From Reclinomonas americana ATCC 50394 (lineage: Eukaryota > Jakobida > Jakobea > Jakobida): a stretch of DNA of 64,000 nucleotides. Under the pieces are notes generated by a model, which saw nothing but the letters and a program-made list of their open reading frames with translations, searched no databases and was not told the DNA's origin. A program made the position numbers and the translations under genes. Of the stretch, positions 33,325 through 45,390 are shown piece after piece (position 1 is the stretch's first letter; every line of letters begins with the position of its first letter). The DNA lies in the NCBI GenBank assembly GCA_048213135.1, contig PS015078.1:45309-109308 (forward strand), read 5' to 3'.

Positions 33325-36300
33325 CTACGAGAGTTTGACGACAAGATTATAGATGTTGAGACCGAATGCGACCACGATCCACGAAATGATGACCCACGTC
33401 CAGAACTTGTGCTTGAACGGTGACATGACTACGTAGCACCTACAATGTGAGTACACACGCTCACGCACACACATACGCGGGCACGCCATGCTACGTAACG
33501 TGGATTGACGGCACGGCCGGCAAACGTCTTCTCCGTCCACCTGTGTAGCAGAAATAACACGATGAGAGACGCACAAGAGGAGGCCGTGTGGAGCAGCAAC
33601 ACGGAACCTTCGTGACATGATGACCAGCATGAGCGGCACGATAAACTCGATACCGAGGCCCGGAAAAGAGCCTGCGCGGGATGGCACTTAAAGAGTCAGG
33701 ACGGGTGCATGCAGGGAATGACAGGTAGACACGAAGGCACGCACCAGTGATATCGACCAACAGCTCCATGTTGCGCGTGGCAAACGCAATGGCGATACCC
33801 GGCACACTCGCCAAGATCGGAAACACAATGCGCTTCCACAGAGCCGGCTTGGAGCGGTGGCCATCCTCTGCAGCGCAAGGGAGCTTGTCAGTACATTCGA
33901 ATACACATGGAATCAGAAGCAAGCAGAGACCCGCTCGTAACTGGAGAATAGCTGGTACAGGTTGTTGCGCAACGTCACGGCAATAATCGGGTAGTTCTGC
34001 GGCACCACAGAGTGAGCATACACACACATGTGTGTGGACGACTCAATGCCCTGCATTCTCATCGCACCGTCCTGCGGGCAAGAAGACAGTAAGACAACAA
34101 GCTCAGCGCGCGCAACTCATCTGCGAGACAGACGCACCAGCACACAAAGCACGGGTACAAGGCAATAAAGTAGGAAATCGGCTTCACGTCTGGAGACGGT
34201 GATGAGCGACAACAGCAAAGCACAATCTTGGAAAACAAGTGCACGGCAGCGCACCATATGAGATGAACTGCACATGTAGATGTGTCGCCACGAGCATGCA
34301 GGTGAGTGAATAGATCTACCGCAGACGAGCAAGAACACTGCGCAACATTTTCCGTGTAAGGAGCCTGTTCACACAATGAGGAGTCAGCAGGCAAGGCAAG
34401 TGTGCGCACGCACTCATGTGAGCATGACACGCACCTGGATCATGCACGGGTGCGAGTCTGTCGAATCGCAGTTGGCGTAGGAGATTTCTCCTGCACATCC
34501 CGCACATGAGCATCTATCCTCTCCTTAGGCCAACGACAACGTGCACACACACACCGAACGCAAACATGGCCGAGTAGCTAAGCAGGTTGTAGCTAATGTA
34601 GACGGCACCGGCGACCATCAGATACAGCCACGATATCCGCTTCTTGTTGCCGATCGGCGTGACAATCGACGGCAGACTGTGGTGGCACATGAAACTGTAC
34701 ACGGCCACGCCAAACAGCTGCGGCAGGTGTCTGCGAGCCGCAAAAAGGAAAAACCACCATCAGTGTACAATTCCCATCACAAGGTGAGTGCCGGTAACGC
34801 GCCATGCGCAACTTGATGGAGAACACTGGCAACTCCTTCGGGTTGGCACCCTGGCCTTCGCCAATGAAAATGAACGCCAAGATGATCATGCTGGCGACGA
34901 AGCACGGAGTCAGTGAGGAACTCGAAAGGTATGGACGTAGACTGTCGGTACGCAACAGCAGGAATGCGAGAAGACGGACGGTCAGCGTGAACAGCTGCAA
35001 CCACTTGGTCTTCCGCAGATCGAAGAACACAAATGCTGCACAGAATGCATAAGAGGCAGGTCAGTTGTCACCGTGCACACGATGCGGATGGAGCGCACTG
35101 ACAGTGACGCACGACATGTGAGCACCGCGAACACGGCCAAGTACACGTAGTACGAGTCGTGCGTGTTGAGACCCAGGAACGGAATGCCTCCGGTCAATGC
35201 GGCCAGCGAATGAGGCACCACTGTGGCAAAAATCAGTCACGAAGCGAAGACGTGACGCAGCAAGTTCACAGTCATACGCACCGATGCCGTAGATGGCCAA
35301 GTCGCGTGCGCAGCGCAAACCACCAGTCAGCATTCCATCACCAAACGCCAGAGAGAATGAAGTTACGTATCATAGAGGTACACAATGAGGCAGGCGTAGA
35401 ACAGCTTGGCACCCCACGGCGTGAAGAACATCTCCGCCGCCATGCCCATCTCCACACGGTGGGTGATGGCAAACGGGCCCTTGTTGGGATTGCTGCCGCC
35501 CTTGTTGACACGTGGGATCAGTTGCGATCCCTCATCGTAATCATCCGGTGGTCCCGGTGCACCGCGCGCCATGCTTCGCAACGTGATGACAACAGTGTGA
35601 GACACAGGCACTGCCACCAACAATGGACGAGAGCGCGCAACATGGCCGGCTTGTCCAGTGGCAGTGTGCCAGCGCCCCCACTCGATCCAATCTGCACATG
35701 TACCGCCGCCTCCTCCGACTGAGACCCACGCACACAATCTCCTCTTCTACATGCGATTGTGCGGAATAAGTACCTCACTCTGATGCGCAAGGAACGCATT
35801 GCCAGCGGCCATGGCCTCAATCATATAGGACACAGTGATCAAGCTGATGATAATCAGTCAGTCACATGACACGCAGTGAGCGAGCGCGATGCACAGAGAC
35901 GCAACGCGAGGAACACGACCAAGGCAAGGAACAGTGGCGACAAGACCTGCAGTCACAGAATGAGAGGGAAGAGAGAGTGTGTTGCAAACAAAAGAGTGTG
36001 CGACATGTCCAAACCGATCCTGTGTGTGCAAGCGCATGTGAGCAAGAGTGGGATATATGTAAAGAGACAGAGAAGCACGTACCAGCGTCTTTGAAGGCCA
36101 GCGGAAGAGCAAGTGCTCCAGTGCCTGGGATGCGAAGTGCATTGAGTATCACATTCTCCGCACAAGGAGGCAAGAGTGCTGCACTCTTTCTCTCTCTCGC
36201 ACACACACACACACACATGCACTCTCTCGCTCTCTCTCTCTCTCTCTCTCTGTGGCACACACCGACAATCAAGTTGAAGCTATACATGAACCCGCTCAGC

Positions 36301-36365
36301 TTCGAGTAGTGGTGTGTCTCCACTGGCGGAGTAGGCACTGCCTGCTCATCCTCTCCAAGTGCCAT
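33325..36365 (-). CDS. TMEM104-like amino-acid-transporter-family membrane protein
   Basis: The ATG at 36,365 gives MALGEDEQAVPTPPVETHHY, then KLSGFMYSFNLIVG, the unwound first helix of the AAAP/SLC38 fold. An intron rich in (AC)n and (CT)n follows, then GTGALALPLAFKDAG. Many short exons continue: VSYMIEAMAAGNAFLAH, ITHRVEMGMAAEMFFTPWG, LFYACLIVYLYDDLAIYGIG, VFFDLRKTKWLQL, IFIGEGQGANPKELPVFSI, LPQLFGVAVYSFMCHHSLPS and IGNKKRISWLYLMVAGAVYI. The C-terminus is PFKHKFWTWVIISWIVVAF with TAG at 33,327-33,325. The EMG(x)MA, FFDxxKTK and VYSFMCxHSLPS motifs are those of metazoan TMEM104, a carrier-like protein of unknown substrate. About 12-14 introns are present. Confidence 0.85.
36195..36252 (-). 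repeat. (AC)n/(CT)n microsatellite in the first intron of the TMEM104-like gene
   Basis: Perfect AC repeats at about 36,200-36,217 are followed by CT repeats at about 36,229-36,251. They lie within a GT-AG intron between the first two coding exons. Confidence 0.85.
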
Positions 36366-36768
36366 TCTCCCCGCACACACGCGCGCGCTTTCAACTCACG
36401 CAAAAAGGAAGAACAAAGGTGAGGACCAATGCAATGCGTTCATCTTTTTTCTGACTTCAGAGGCGTTCTTTCACCGACTCCTGTAGCAGAGAGTATGGAA
36501 AGGCATTTTAACGTACTGTTATCCACCAGGAAAGCGCAACAGAACTGCGTGGAATTCTCACGATCTCGACGTCGACGTCGCCTTCGAAGTCTTCAGTTTT
36601 TCGACATCCACACTTGCCGCACTGGGCACTGCCACGACTGCTCATTTACCACTGTGAGACTGCGGTGGAGCAGTTGAGGCACTGCAGAACGCCTTCTTTC
36701 CGTATTGTGTCCCACGTCGCTGACCGTTGCCACGTTTTTTCGCGGATCGAGGAGAGAAGAGAGAGAAA
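36366..36768. promoter_or_regulatory. Divergent promoter region between the TMEM104-like gene and SKA1
   Basis: About 400 bp lies between two outward-facing start codons. It contains purine-rich sequence (AGAGAG) just upstream of the SKA1 ATG and short T-runs. I see no gene or clear core element. Confidence 0.4.
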
Positions 36769-37907
36769 ATGATGGAGGGTCTGGTACAAGAGTTCTCCAG
36801 TCGAGTGAAGGAGCTAAAGACCATGGTGTTGCTGCGCTCAGAAGGCACGTTCTTTCCAGCGCCCTCTCTCGTTGTCTTACTGGTCAACTCATTCTGTGAC
36901 TGCAGATCCCTCTGAGGCATGCATGGCGCTGGCGGAGGTTGCCTCTGCGCTCTCACAAGTCGAGCATGCGTTTGTGGAACTTCGTGACCGGTTGGCCGAG
37001 GAGCAGAGCAAGCATCGACCAGACTTCCTGGCACTGGCTGAGCGACAGAATGAGTACACGCGCTCGATGCAGGCCAACTTGCCTGCGCGTCTGCCGAGTT
37101 GCGCCCATCCCTCACCTCCTGCTTAGCCTCAAGCATTCATGCTCACTCTGTCTCCTTCTCCTTCTCATCGTGCAGGCAGCAGTGCCATTCCAACGAGCAC
37201 ACCTCATCCGGGTGACATTGCGTTTGGTGGCAGCTCATCCATCACGACCACAACCACCACAACCACCACAGCTTCAGCAGCAGCGACACCTGCTGCTCAT
37301 GTACTGGGCGATGTGACTGCGGCCAACGACAACAAGCGAGTGGCGATTGACGAGCCGGTCGATGCACCGGCGCAGAAGCGGAAGAAGCGGCCATCGTCGG
37401 GTGCGTGAGCTCGTCTCCTCCCCAGTCGCTTCATCACTGGCTCACGTGTGACACTAGGAGAGGATGCTGTGCCGCCGATTGCCTATGTCGGTAACAGCGA
37501 GGTGGAGGCTGTGCCAGCGTACATGCGCGGTCGAGCCACCTACGACAAGGTCAACGCAGTGATTGATCAGGTGCTGCCGTTTGTGCGCGCCAAGTACGCA
37601 CTCATGGCCAAGCCGTTTGCCAAGCTGAACAAGAAGGAGACTGCCATGTACAAGGTGCGCTGCGTCTTCCTTCCCTCCCGCCTTCACTGTAGATGCCAAC
37701 GATTCGGGGGCACAGAAATTCCTGGATGATGACCTGCCGGAACTGAAGGGCAAATTCTTCTTCACCGAGGAGGACCTGAAGAGCATTCCCAGCTACAAGG
37801 TCGATGCCACTGGCAAGGCCATCTTCCAGGTGCTGCGGACTCTGGGCAGACTACGCGAAGTGCGTGGCAAGGGTGCTGTGCGATACGTTATTGTGACGCC
37901 CGAGTAA
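36769..37907 (+). CDS. SKA1: Spindle and kinetochore-associated protein 1 (SKA1)
   Basis: SKA1 is part of the SKA complex that keeps kinetochores attached to depolymerising microtubule ends. The ATG at 36,769 (MMEGLVQEFSSRVKELKTMV) and exon 2 (from 36,906) form the N-terminal helical, coiled-coil region that in other species binds SKA2 and SKA3. A Ser/Thr/Ala-rich linker follows (37,175-37,395). The C-terminal microtubule-binding winged-helix domain is clear: PAYMRGRATYDKVNAVIDQV, FFFTEEDLKSIPSYK, then LGRLREVRGKGAVRYVIVTP, with TAA at 37,905-37,907. These match the domain's YMKGR(L/A)TYD and EVRGxGxxRYV signatures. The first intron (36,845-36,905) has to start with GC to keep the frame. It is convergent with the TBC-TLDc gene, stops 95 bp apart. 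Confidence 0.9.
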
Positions 37908-38002
37908 ACCACACTCGTTACGACAGAGAAGAAGCTGTATTACTATGTTTGCAGCAGCAAGACACGATTACGGAAGAACAAGGGGGAGAACGAAGTGACA
38001 CA

Positions 38003-41000
38003 TTACACAAACTTGTAGACCTCGATCTTGAGGATCTCGAAATGCTGCACCTCACACAGCGGATCGTTTGCGAACGTCTCCGACGCAAACGTCGCGCCAT
38101 TGGTGAGTGTGCCCTCAATTCGGAGCGCCGGACCAGCACTATTTGGAGCACATGAATGAGTAAACTCTGCAAACAGCATGACAAGGCATGCGCTCGCATT
38201 CACGACGAACCCGCCACCGCCAATGGTGATCGCCTCGTTGGTCCCCATCATGAAAAAGTCATTGGCATCGGCTCGTGGAACTTGGGCCATCGCACTCAAC
38301 GACGTAGACCGAGCGGCTGTCAGAGGACCGAGAGTACCCAGCGAAGCGGAGACATCGGGGGAAGGAGGTGGACCGCTCCTGCCGGCCAGCACTGGTGTTG
38401 CGTTGGGTGAATGATTTGGGGTATCTGCTTCGACGATGCAATGTCAATCACCAGCCCCTGCACACACTTGTCACCCCACTCAATGTGCACGCACTTTGTG
38501 CCTGGTACTGTGCCCACCGCCACACACGTTCCTGTCCAGGAGGATGCAATGTGAAGACAAATGTCTCTGCAGTTCCGTAGTAGGCAAACGATCGCCGCAG
38601 GTTGGAGGACAAGAAAGCACCGAGAGCCTGCGTGCACATGTGTTCAGAACGAGAGCAGCCGCATACACATCAACCTCAGTAACATGGAGGACACGCAGAC
38701 GTAACGTAGGTCTTTCCAATGCTCCTTCTCTCTGCTTTCGGTGCTTCCGATGCGGACGCGCCTGCAAGGAATCACGTGAGCACACACATCAGGGGTGAGT
38801 ACTGACTGTCAACGGCGGCGAGCTCACCGGCAGCAGCACTCGGAGGGGCGGCGGCTGTCATTACGGGGGACGGTTGCTGCAAGGCCTGTTTCGAGCACAC
38901 TTGCAGGAGAAGCAGACATGGGCCGTCACCGGCCACTTCGGAAAGGTGATACACAGTGGCCAGCGAGTAGCCATCACGTCCTGAAGCATACATGAGACGC
39001 ATGTCGCGAATCTGCAGCCTTCGCGGTAGCCAACTCCACAGGATCTCCATCTGAGGAAAGCATAGAAAGGCAGAAAGAAGAGTCAGCAGCGTCTCTCGCC
39101 GACATTTCTGCAAAGAAGGAAACCGCACGTTTGCCTCCGAGGCTATCTGCGTGGGCACATCCAGCTGCGGTCGGTAGTACACAAAGCTCGCAGCAACCGT
39201 GTCCGCTCGCGACAGCAGTGGCATGGAATCACGCACTTCGTTCTCCAGATTGTCCAACTGCTTTCGACTAACCGGCACTTTAAAGGCCGTCTACAACACA
39301 ACAGACCCATGAGGACGACAGAGAGGTAGCGCTCGACAGACAGGCGGGCACACACCTTGGCCAGTGTGTCGGGGTCAGTGGCATCGACTGCCAAGTCAGC
39401 CAGCAGGCGCTTGAACTCGGCAGCCGATTTGGTCTTCAGCAACACCGAAGAGTGGATCTTGAACAGAGCAAATGTGTATCTGCATCACGACCACCACGGT
39501 GAGAAAAGCTCACAGCAGCGGATGCACCTGGGAACTGTGCTCACCGTGCAAGCACTTTTCGACCCTCGTGCAAGAACGCGTCAAACAACCGTAGAGTGCA
39601 CTGGAATGAAATGTGGCTGACAAACATCCGCTCGAACCAGCCGGTGATGATCTCCTCAAACTCGACACGCAAACTTGCCGCATGTGAGAACCGTCAAAGG
39701 GGGAAGGAGTCAAGGAGACGCACGACAGGATACAGCAAAAACACACGGAGGGACGGTCGGCAAATAGAAAGGATATGTCTTGCCAGATCCGGAATCTTGC
39801 GCCGCACAACCTCTCCGCACACCGTCACCCACAACCTCTGCGACGTCAGCGAGTTTCGATAGTACCATTGCAAGGCTCGACTCTTCTCCAGCAGCGCGCA
39901 TGCCGCATAGAATGCGTCAGTCTCCTCCAAGTAAATCAGCAGTAAACAAACTGTGCGTGATACGGGTCAATGCACAAACGCCTGAAGAAGCCGAGAAGAA
40001 CCAAGCACACAACTCGTGTCCGGCAGCGCTGGGCAATAGTCGTAGCCCGTAAAGTGTTGCGATAACATGCATAGAATGCGTTTCACCGCCGCGACACCAC
40101 GAGCATTCAACAAGTGTTGCTGCGGCAGGAACTTGCCTCCGAACTCGGGGAACACGCGAGGGATCTGGGTCTGTTGAACGAGGAGCACTTGTGTGAGTAC
40201 CCAGCGTGCGGGAAGCGAAAGAGAAACTCGCACACACCGATGGCGTGTTTCCCTTGGCGTTCGCGCCCCACGTGGCAAGCGAGACTCTGGCGTACAATTG
40301 CGGCTTGGTGGTTTGCAACTGGTCGGCACCCGACAAGCACTTGTATACTGCGCCGCGATGCCGCCCAGGTACTCCACGCCTGATGAGATTCTTCAGCGGC
40401 TTGGTGACCTCGGCGGCTGTGTGTGGCACCTTGGCCTGACTCCATTGCACATCGCGCCCAGCCTGCAAGGACGTGTTGGTGTGAGAGAGGAGAATGGCGA
40501 CGCCACGCGGGCATCACACACAAACCGCTGTGCTCTGGCTCTCCTGCTCGATAAGCGACGTGATAACACTCGGGTCAACATTCGAAGAACATTCGCTGCG
40601 GCAGTTGAAATATGGGTGAGAGGTCGGTGAAGAGCAGCGGCAGGAGATGGAGGGGGGAGGTACGTACATGGGCTGTGATGCCGACACGGCGGCATGGTCC
40701 ACAATCTCGAAGGCGCCAGATGCCCTTGATGGCTCGTCGACCAACACGAAATCATCCAATGCCGACGAGGCGTGCATCTCTGGCATGGCCACCTGTACCA
40801 CGATCCACGTCTCGTAGCGCAGAATTACAAAGTGCTTGGGAATGGCAGAGCTGCCCATGGAACCGGCACCTGCGCGACACCGCCGCGCCGTCAGCGTGAG
40901 ACAAGACTTACACATACTCGCAGATGACCGGTACGCAACGAACGGATCGGCGATCGCCGGCCTGAGCGCGCACCATGTGCTCATGGACGCGTACTTCAGT

Positions 41001-41479
41001 CTCCTCCAGTGGAAACGTGTACTTTTCCCGCAACGAAACAAAGCCGCCGAGATGCGAATCATAGACACGTGCCGTCGTCCACACGTTCTCGTGCACGTCG
41101 GGCACGAGGTTCTCCACACCAAGCATGGCCCCGACCGCCGACACCGACAGCGTAATCGAACACGACGTGTACCGCACCACGCGTTCGAACTGCAACATCA
41201 CATGCAAAATGCACGGCGTGGTGACCTTCCCGGTCGCATCCGGCTCCCACACCAGCGGGAACTCGAGCTACGCGACGCAGATGAGCGCCTCGGGCAACCT
41301 AACGCACGCACGCACGCACGCAAGCCAAACGAAACCTCTCGATCCGACGCCACATTAGGCCGCGCCATCTTGTACTTATCCAGCCGCATGTCGTGAATCA
41401 CCAAGCCCTGCAGGAAGTGCACCGGGCACGAATCGCCGGCGAGAAACGACAGCAACTCCTCCACACTGAATGATGACAT
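38003..41479 (-). CDS. TBC-TLDc domain protein (TBC1D24-type) with an extra N-terminal region
   Basis: The ATG at 41,479 (MSSFSVEELLSFLAGDSCPV) starts about 230 residues I do not recognise, ending near LDDFVLVDEPSRASGAFEIV. A Rab-GAP-like TBC domain follows: PLKNLIRRGVPGRHRGAVYK, IPRVFPEFGGKFLPQ, GYDYCPALPDVLCLLLIYLE. The usual Gln finger (YCQG) is YCPA here and the Arg-finger motif lacks its Asp, as in TBC1D24, so GAP catalysis is doubtful. The linker is helical. The C-terminal TLDc domain begins about 39,060 (LRIRDMRLMYASGRDGYSL-like exon, read as RLQIRDMRLMYASGRDGYSL) and contains AFLSSNLRRSFAYYGTAETF, FMMGTNEAITIGGGGF and FEILKIEVYKFV before TAA at 38,005-38,003. TBC1D24 acts with Rab/ARF6 membranes and oxidative-stress resistance. 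About 14 introns are present. Confidence 0.82.
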
Positions 41480-41858
41480 ATCAATGAGAAGAAAAGTTCT
41501 AATGCATTCAACGCATTGGTGGAGGCGAAAAGCAATGTGTATCTGTGCGTGTGCGTGTGTGTGTGCGTGTGTGTGTTGTGCGCGCTGTGTGCGTGTGAGT
41601 CAGCAACACACACACACACACTCTCTCTCTCTCTCTCCTCTCACACACATGCGCATCAGCAGTGCACATTGATGCGCATACTCATGTGTGCGCGTGTGTG
41701 CGTATGTGTGTGCGCGTGAGTGTGTCAATGAAGACGCAACGTGATTGTGTCTGTGCCCATGGAGATCACCATCACTTTGGCATTGCTCTCGCTCTCCTCC
41801 TCCATCCAGTAGCGCACATGAACAGGGCCTTCCATCCTCGCACAGAACTCTCGCACAC

Positions 41859-41893
<35 letters not shown>

Positions 41894-42004
41894 GGCGGGA
41901 GAGAGAGAAGGGACTCACACACTCACACTCCTCACTCAACACACTGACAAGAGCAAAGGATCTGATGCACAAGAAATTTCACGATCACTCTGTGCTTTTC
42001 TCAC
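41480..42004. promoter_or_regulatory. Divergent intergenic region with microsatellites
   Basis: This 525-bp region separates the TBC-TLDc and epimerase start codons. It is dominated by GT-rich sequence (41,541-41,600 and 41,680-41,730), AC/CT runs (41,605-41,640) and an (AG)n run (about 41,863-41,891). No gene is supported in it. Confidence 0.55.
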
Positions 42005-43432
42005 ATGACAGCGACGAGACTTGCGTTGGTCACTGGAGGTGCAGGTCCGTCTCCTTCCTTCTATCCTTCCACCTCTTTATCTCCCTCACTGCCTCTCAGG
42101 ATTCATCGGCAGTCACATTGTGGAGACACTCTTGCAGGATCCATTGTGGAGGTCTTTTCCTCCCCTTTTTCCCCTGTTTTCGTGTGCACGTCTCATGTGC
42201 TTTGATAGAGTACGTGTGTTGGATGACTTGTCGACGGGTAGCTTGGATAACCTCGCGCATGTGATGGTGTGTATTCTCCCGATCGCATCGCGACACAGCG
42301 TGTCTGCTCACTCTGTCAAAGGAGCGAGTGGAGTTCATCAAGGGTGATGTGACAGTGGCGGAGGATGTGGAGGCGGCGTTGCGCGATGGTGTGCACTTTG
42401 TGTTTCACACTGCAGGTCAGTCAGTGAGCGACCGTCTTGCAAAAGCGATCTGTTGGGAGTGACCGCGTGACTTGCAGCGGCCATCTCGGTGCCTGAGAGC
42501 ATGAGCGATCCGGCCAGTTTCGTGCCTTGCCTGCATCGCCAACAGTCGCCTGCCTTCGCTCGCTGAGCGCTTTTTTTGTTTCGCGTGCAGAGTATGTGAA
42601 GCAGAACTCGCTGGGCACGTTGACGCTGCTGGAGGCGTGTCGACGATGTGGCACCGTGCAGCGAGTGGTGCTGTCGTCGACGGCGGCCATTTACGGTGGC
42701 GATGACTCGTTCATGGGCGTCGATGGGTGGACCGAGGACGCGGCCTTTCGCGGTGCCAGTCCGTACGCACTCTCCAAATTCGATGGCGAGTTCTACGCGC
42801 TGAAGCTGTTCTCGGCGGCCGACGCCAGCGGATCGACGATGACGGCCGTGTGTCTGCGCTACTTTAATGTGTTTGGCGAGCGACAGAACCCGCACTCGGC
42901 GTATGCGGCGGCGATTCCGCTCTTTGTGCAGCGTGCGTTGGCGAACGAGCCCATCTCCGTGTTTGGCGACGGCGAACAGACGCGTGACTTTGTGTATGTG
43001 CGCGATGTGGCCAGCGTTGCGTCTTTAGTCGTCGTGGTGCCACGCGCAGCATGTCTCGCTCATGCGCGTGCAAGCAGGCCAATGTTTATGTGGCGCTGCA
43101 CGGCGATTGCGTGCCGCCCGGCGTCTACAATGTCGGCTACGGCCAGTCCATCACCATCAACCAGCTGGCGGCGCGTATCATTGGCGCACTGTCGTCCACG
43201 AGGTGAGCTGAATTAAGTGTGCCACACACACAAACCGGCGTGCGATTTGATTACCAACCAATCACGAACCTCATCCAGCACCATTGTACACGCGGACGCG
43301 CGTCCGGGCGACGTAAAACACTCCATGGCCTGCGTGCATCGTCTCCTCTCATGTGGCTGGCAACCGAAATGGGATCTCGACAGCGGTTTGCAACAGACGC
43401 TGTCGTTTGCGCGAAAAACGAGTGGCGAATGA
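42005..43432 (+). CDS. NAD-dependent UDP-sugar 4-epimerase-like enzyme (extended SDR)
   Basis: The product should invert or modify a hexose of a UDP-sugar using bound NAD. Exon 1 (42,005-42,044) and exon 2 (from 42,100) join as TGGAGFIGSHIVETLLQ, the Rossmann nucleotide-binding motif; VRVLDDLSTG is the acidic end of strand 2. VFHTAAAISVPESMSDP, VVLSSTAAIYGG and YALSK give the catalytic Ser/Thr-Tyr-Lys set (YxxxK). The stretch RYFNVFGERQNPHSAYAAAI, then FGDGEQTRDFVYVRDVA, resembles UDP-GlcNAc/GalNAc 4-epimerases of the WbpP/Gne group more than UDP-glucose 4-epimerase. The last exons read PPGVYNVGYGQSITINQLAA and HADARPGDVKHSMACVHRLL, ending TGA at 43,430-43,432. Five or six short introns are present. 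UDP-glucuronate decarboxylase is an alternative. Confidence 0.85.
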
Positions 43433-43522
43433 ATGGCCCCACCGTCAATGATGCACCCACGTGACACCCACCAAACACAAAAGAAAAACGATCAACTCAG
43501 CGTGGAGGCCACCACGACACAC

Positions 43523-45151
43523 ATGCAGCGCAGCAGCTCGGCCAGTGCCGGCGCACAGCGCGTGCTGCTCAACAATGCCTCGGTTTGTGCGACTCGTCGA
43601 GTATGTCAGGGTGCGGGAAATGAGTTCTCACACTCACACTCACTCTCACTGGCACAGCTTTCGCGTCGTGTGGTCACTGTGCCACCCATTGAGCCACCCT
43701 CACCAGCATCATTATCGTCACTGCCATCGGCGTCGGGAGTGGGGCCTGCTACGCGCGTCCAGCCCTCATCGTTACGTCGCATATACATTGCGTGTTGCTC
43801 TCACACTCACTCACACTCTCATCAGGCGGAGACTATCGTCGGCCAGTGTGTTGACCCCGGTGAATCACCACGTGCAGCGACTGCCGAGTGTGGGCGCCGA
43901 CAGTGGCGACCTTGATTCGAAGCCGCGGGCGGTTCGTTCGGTCCCTCGTCGCACAATCTCTTATCACTCACTCACTGACACACAGGTGTCGGCTGCTGCG
44001 GCCAGCAATGCGGCACGTATATGGATGAGGTCGCGAGGATCCGGAGGAGGGAAATCGAATGCGGACGAGCGTCCGGATTCATGGCCGCAGGTGTGGGAGG
44101 TCGACGAGGAACAGCAGCAGCCGCAGCAGCCGCCGTCGTCGTCGTCATCGCAACGGCCGCGACACAGAAAGACCCCGTCGATTGGTGCTGTTCATATCGT
44201 GTATGATGAGCAGCGGCAGCGGCTGTCGGCATTGGAGCGACAGCCGGTGCTGGCAACGCCTATCCTCCGCGCCGGTGGTTCGCGCTCGTACTCGTTGTCG
44301 CCGACTCCGCCGAGCCGGTCGCGACCTATTCTTGTGTCGCCCTCGTCGCCGATGGCCACCGACGGTGCTGCAACCAGTGCGAGTGTGGACGCCATGGGGA
44401 GTCCGAGTCCGCGCGTGTCGTCGCCGCCGTCGCCGGTGGTGTCGGCGAGCTCACCAGTGATCCCCGCCGCCGCCGCTGCCACCACTGCCACACCAGCGAC
44501 GCTCGCACCGCCCGCAGCACAGCGCCAGCGACGCTCCTCTGCCTCACCAGTGCCGCTGGTGCGCAGGCTGGCCATGAGCTCACCGGCCTCATTACAGCAA
44601 CAACAACAACAGCAGCTGTCGTCGCTGCTGCTGATTGGTGGTGCTGGTCGCGCACCAGCAGTGCAAACACATGTGGTAGGTGGTGCACCTGGTTGCTTGT
44701 GCCCCGCCCACTACGTCTCACATACCCACCTCCTATTCCCTCACAGCACGCGGTCAAGCAGGCCGACACGGCGATTGTCATGCTCAGAAGGCGACAGCAG
44801 GGCGCCATCTCACCCTTGTTGCGCACCGATTCTTCTTCCGCTTATCCCTCTATCTGCATAGCTCACCCTGCAGCGCAGAATGGAGGGCTCTGTACCTTCG
44901 GCACCGCACCACATTTTCATCGGCGACATGGAGGCCTTCCGTTCGTTGAACTTGTCGCCATCCGCGGTTGAGCGATCACCGCCAGGTGTGTCACCTTTCC
45001 TTTTCCCCCTCTCTTCTTGTTCACACTAATTGTCTCTGCAGAGGTGCCAGCAAGCCGAGGACGTGTGCGCTTCGCCGCTGTCCACGAAGAGGGAATCAAT
45101 CAGCGCCTGGCCGGCTTGCGTCCACCAGCATTGATACGCAGTGCGGTGCGA
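43523..45151 (+). CDS. Ser/Pro/Ala-rich low-complexity protein with a C-terminal RVxF motif
   Basis: The ATG at 43,523 (MQRSSSASAGAQRVLLNNAS) is 90 bp after the epimerase stop. After an intron an exon reads RRRLSSASVLTPVNHHVQRL. A long exon (about 43,986-44,675) is rich in Ser, Pro, Ala and Arg with Gln runs, and carries repeated R-x-x-S and S-P sites that look like kinase targets. The last exons give IFIGDMEAFRSLNLSPSAVE and then EVPASRGRVRFAAVHEE, ending in TAG at 45,149-45,151. GRVRF fits the [KR]VxF docking motif of protein phosphatase 1 subunits. No globular domain is recognisable; a phosphatase-targeting or cytoskeletal regulatory protein is a guess. Confidence 0.6.
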
Positions 45152-45237
45152 TAGCGCCGGGAGGATGCCAACTTGTACGTGTAATAATAATGATATCGTG
45201 CAAGACTTGAAAAAAATGTAAGCGTACTGTTTCAATT

Positions 45238-45378
45238 TCATGGTGCACCGCCTCCGCCCATACCACTGGCGCGCGCCCGTTGTGCTGCCGCGGCAGCTGC
45301 CTGCTTGATTTTCGTGGCATCGCGCTTGCTGAAGTTCTTCACCCTGCGTCCAGCACCGACAAGGATGAGCTCGGCCAT
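45238..45378 (-). CDS. 46-codon open frame directly after, and in frame with, the Sec15 stop codon
   Basis: The ATG at 45,378 lies 12 nt past the Sec15 TGA (45,393-45,391) and in the same frame. It encodes MAELILVGAGRRVKNFSKRD followed by TKIKQ, an Ala run and a Gly-rich end, closing with TGA at 45,240-45,238. It could be a readthrough extension of Sec15 (50 extra residues), an alternatively spliced last exon, a very small separate gene, or chance. No family is recognised. Confidence 0.3.
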   Translation of the reverse strand: MAELILVGAGRRVKNFSKRDATKIKQAAAAAAQRARASGMGGGGAP

Positions 45379-45390
45379 GACTTGCAAAAA

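Noticed and set aside
41540-41920. Open frames of about 60-200 codons with Cys-Val or Glu-Arg repeats
   Set aside because: They translate GT and AG microsatellites between two genes and have no coding character.
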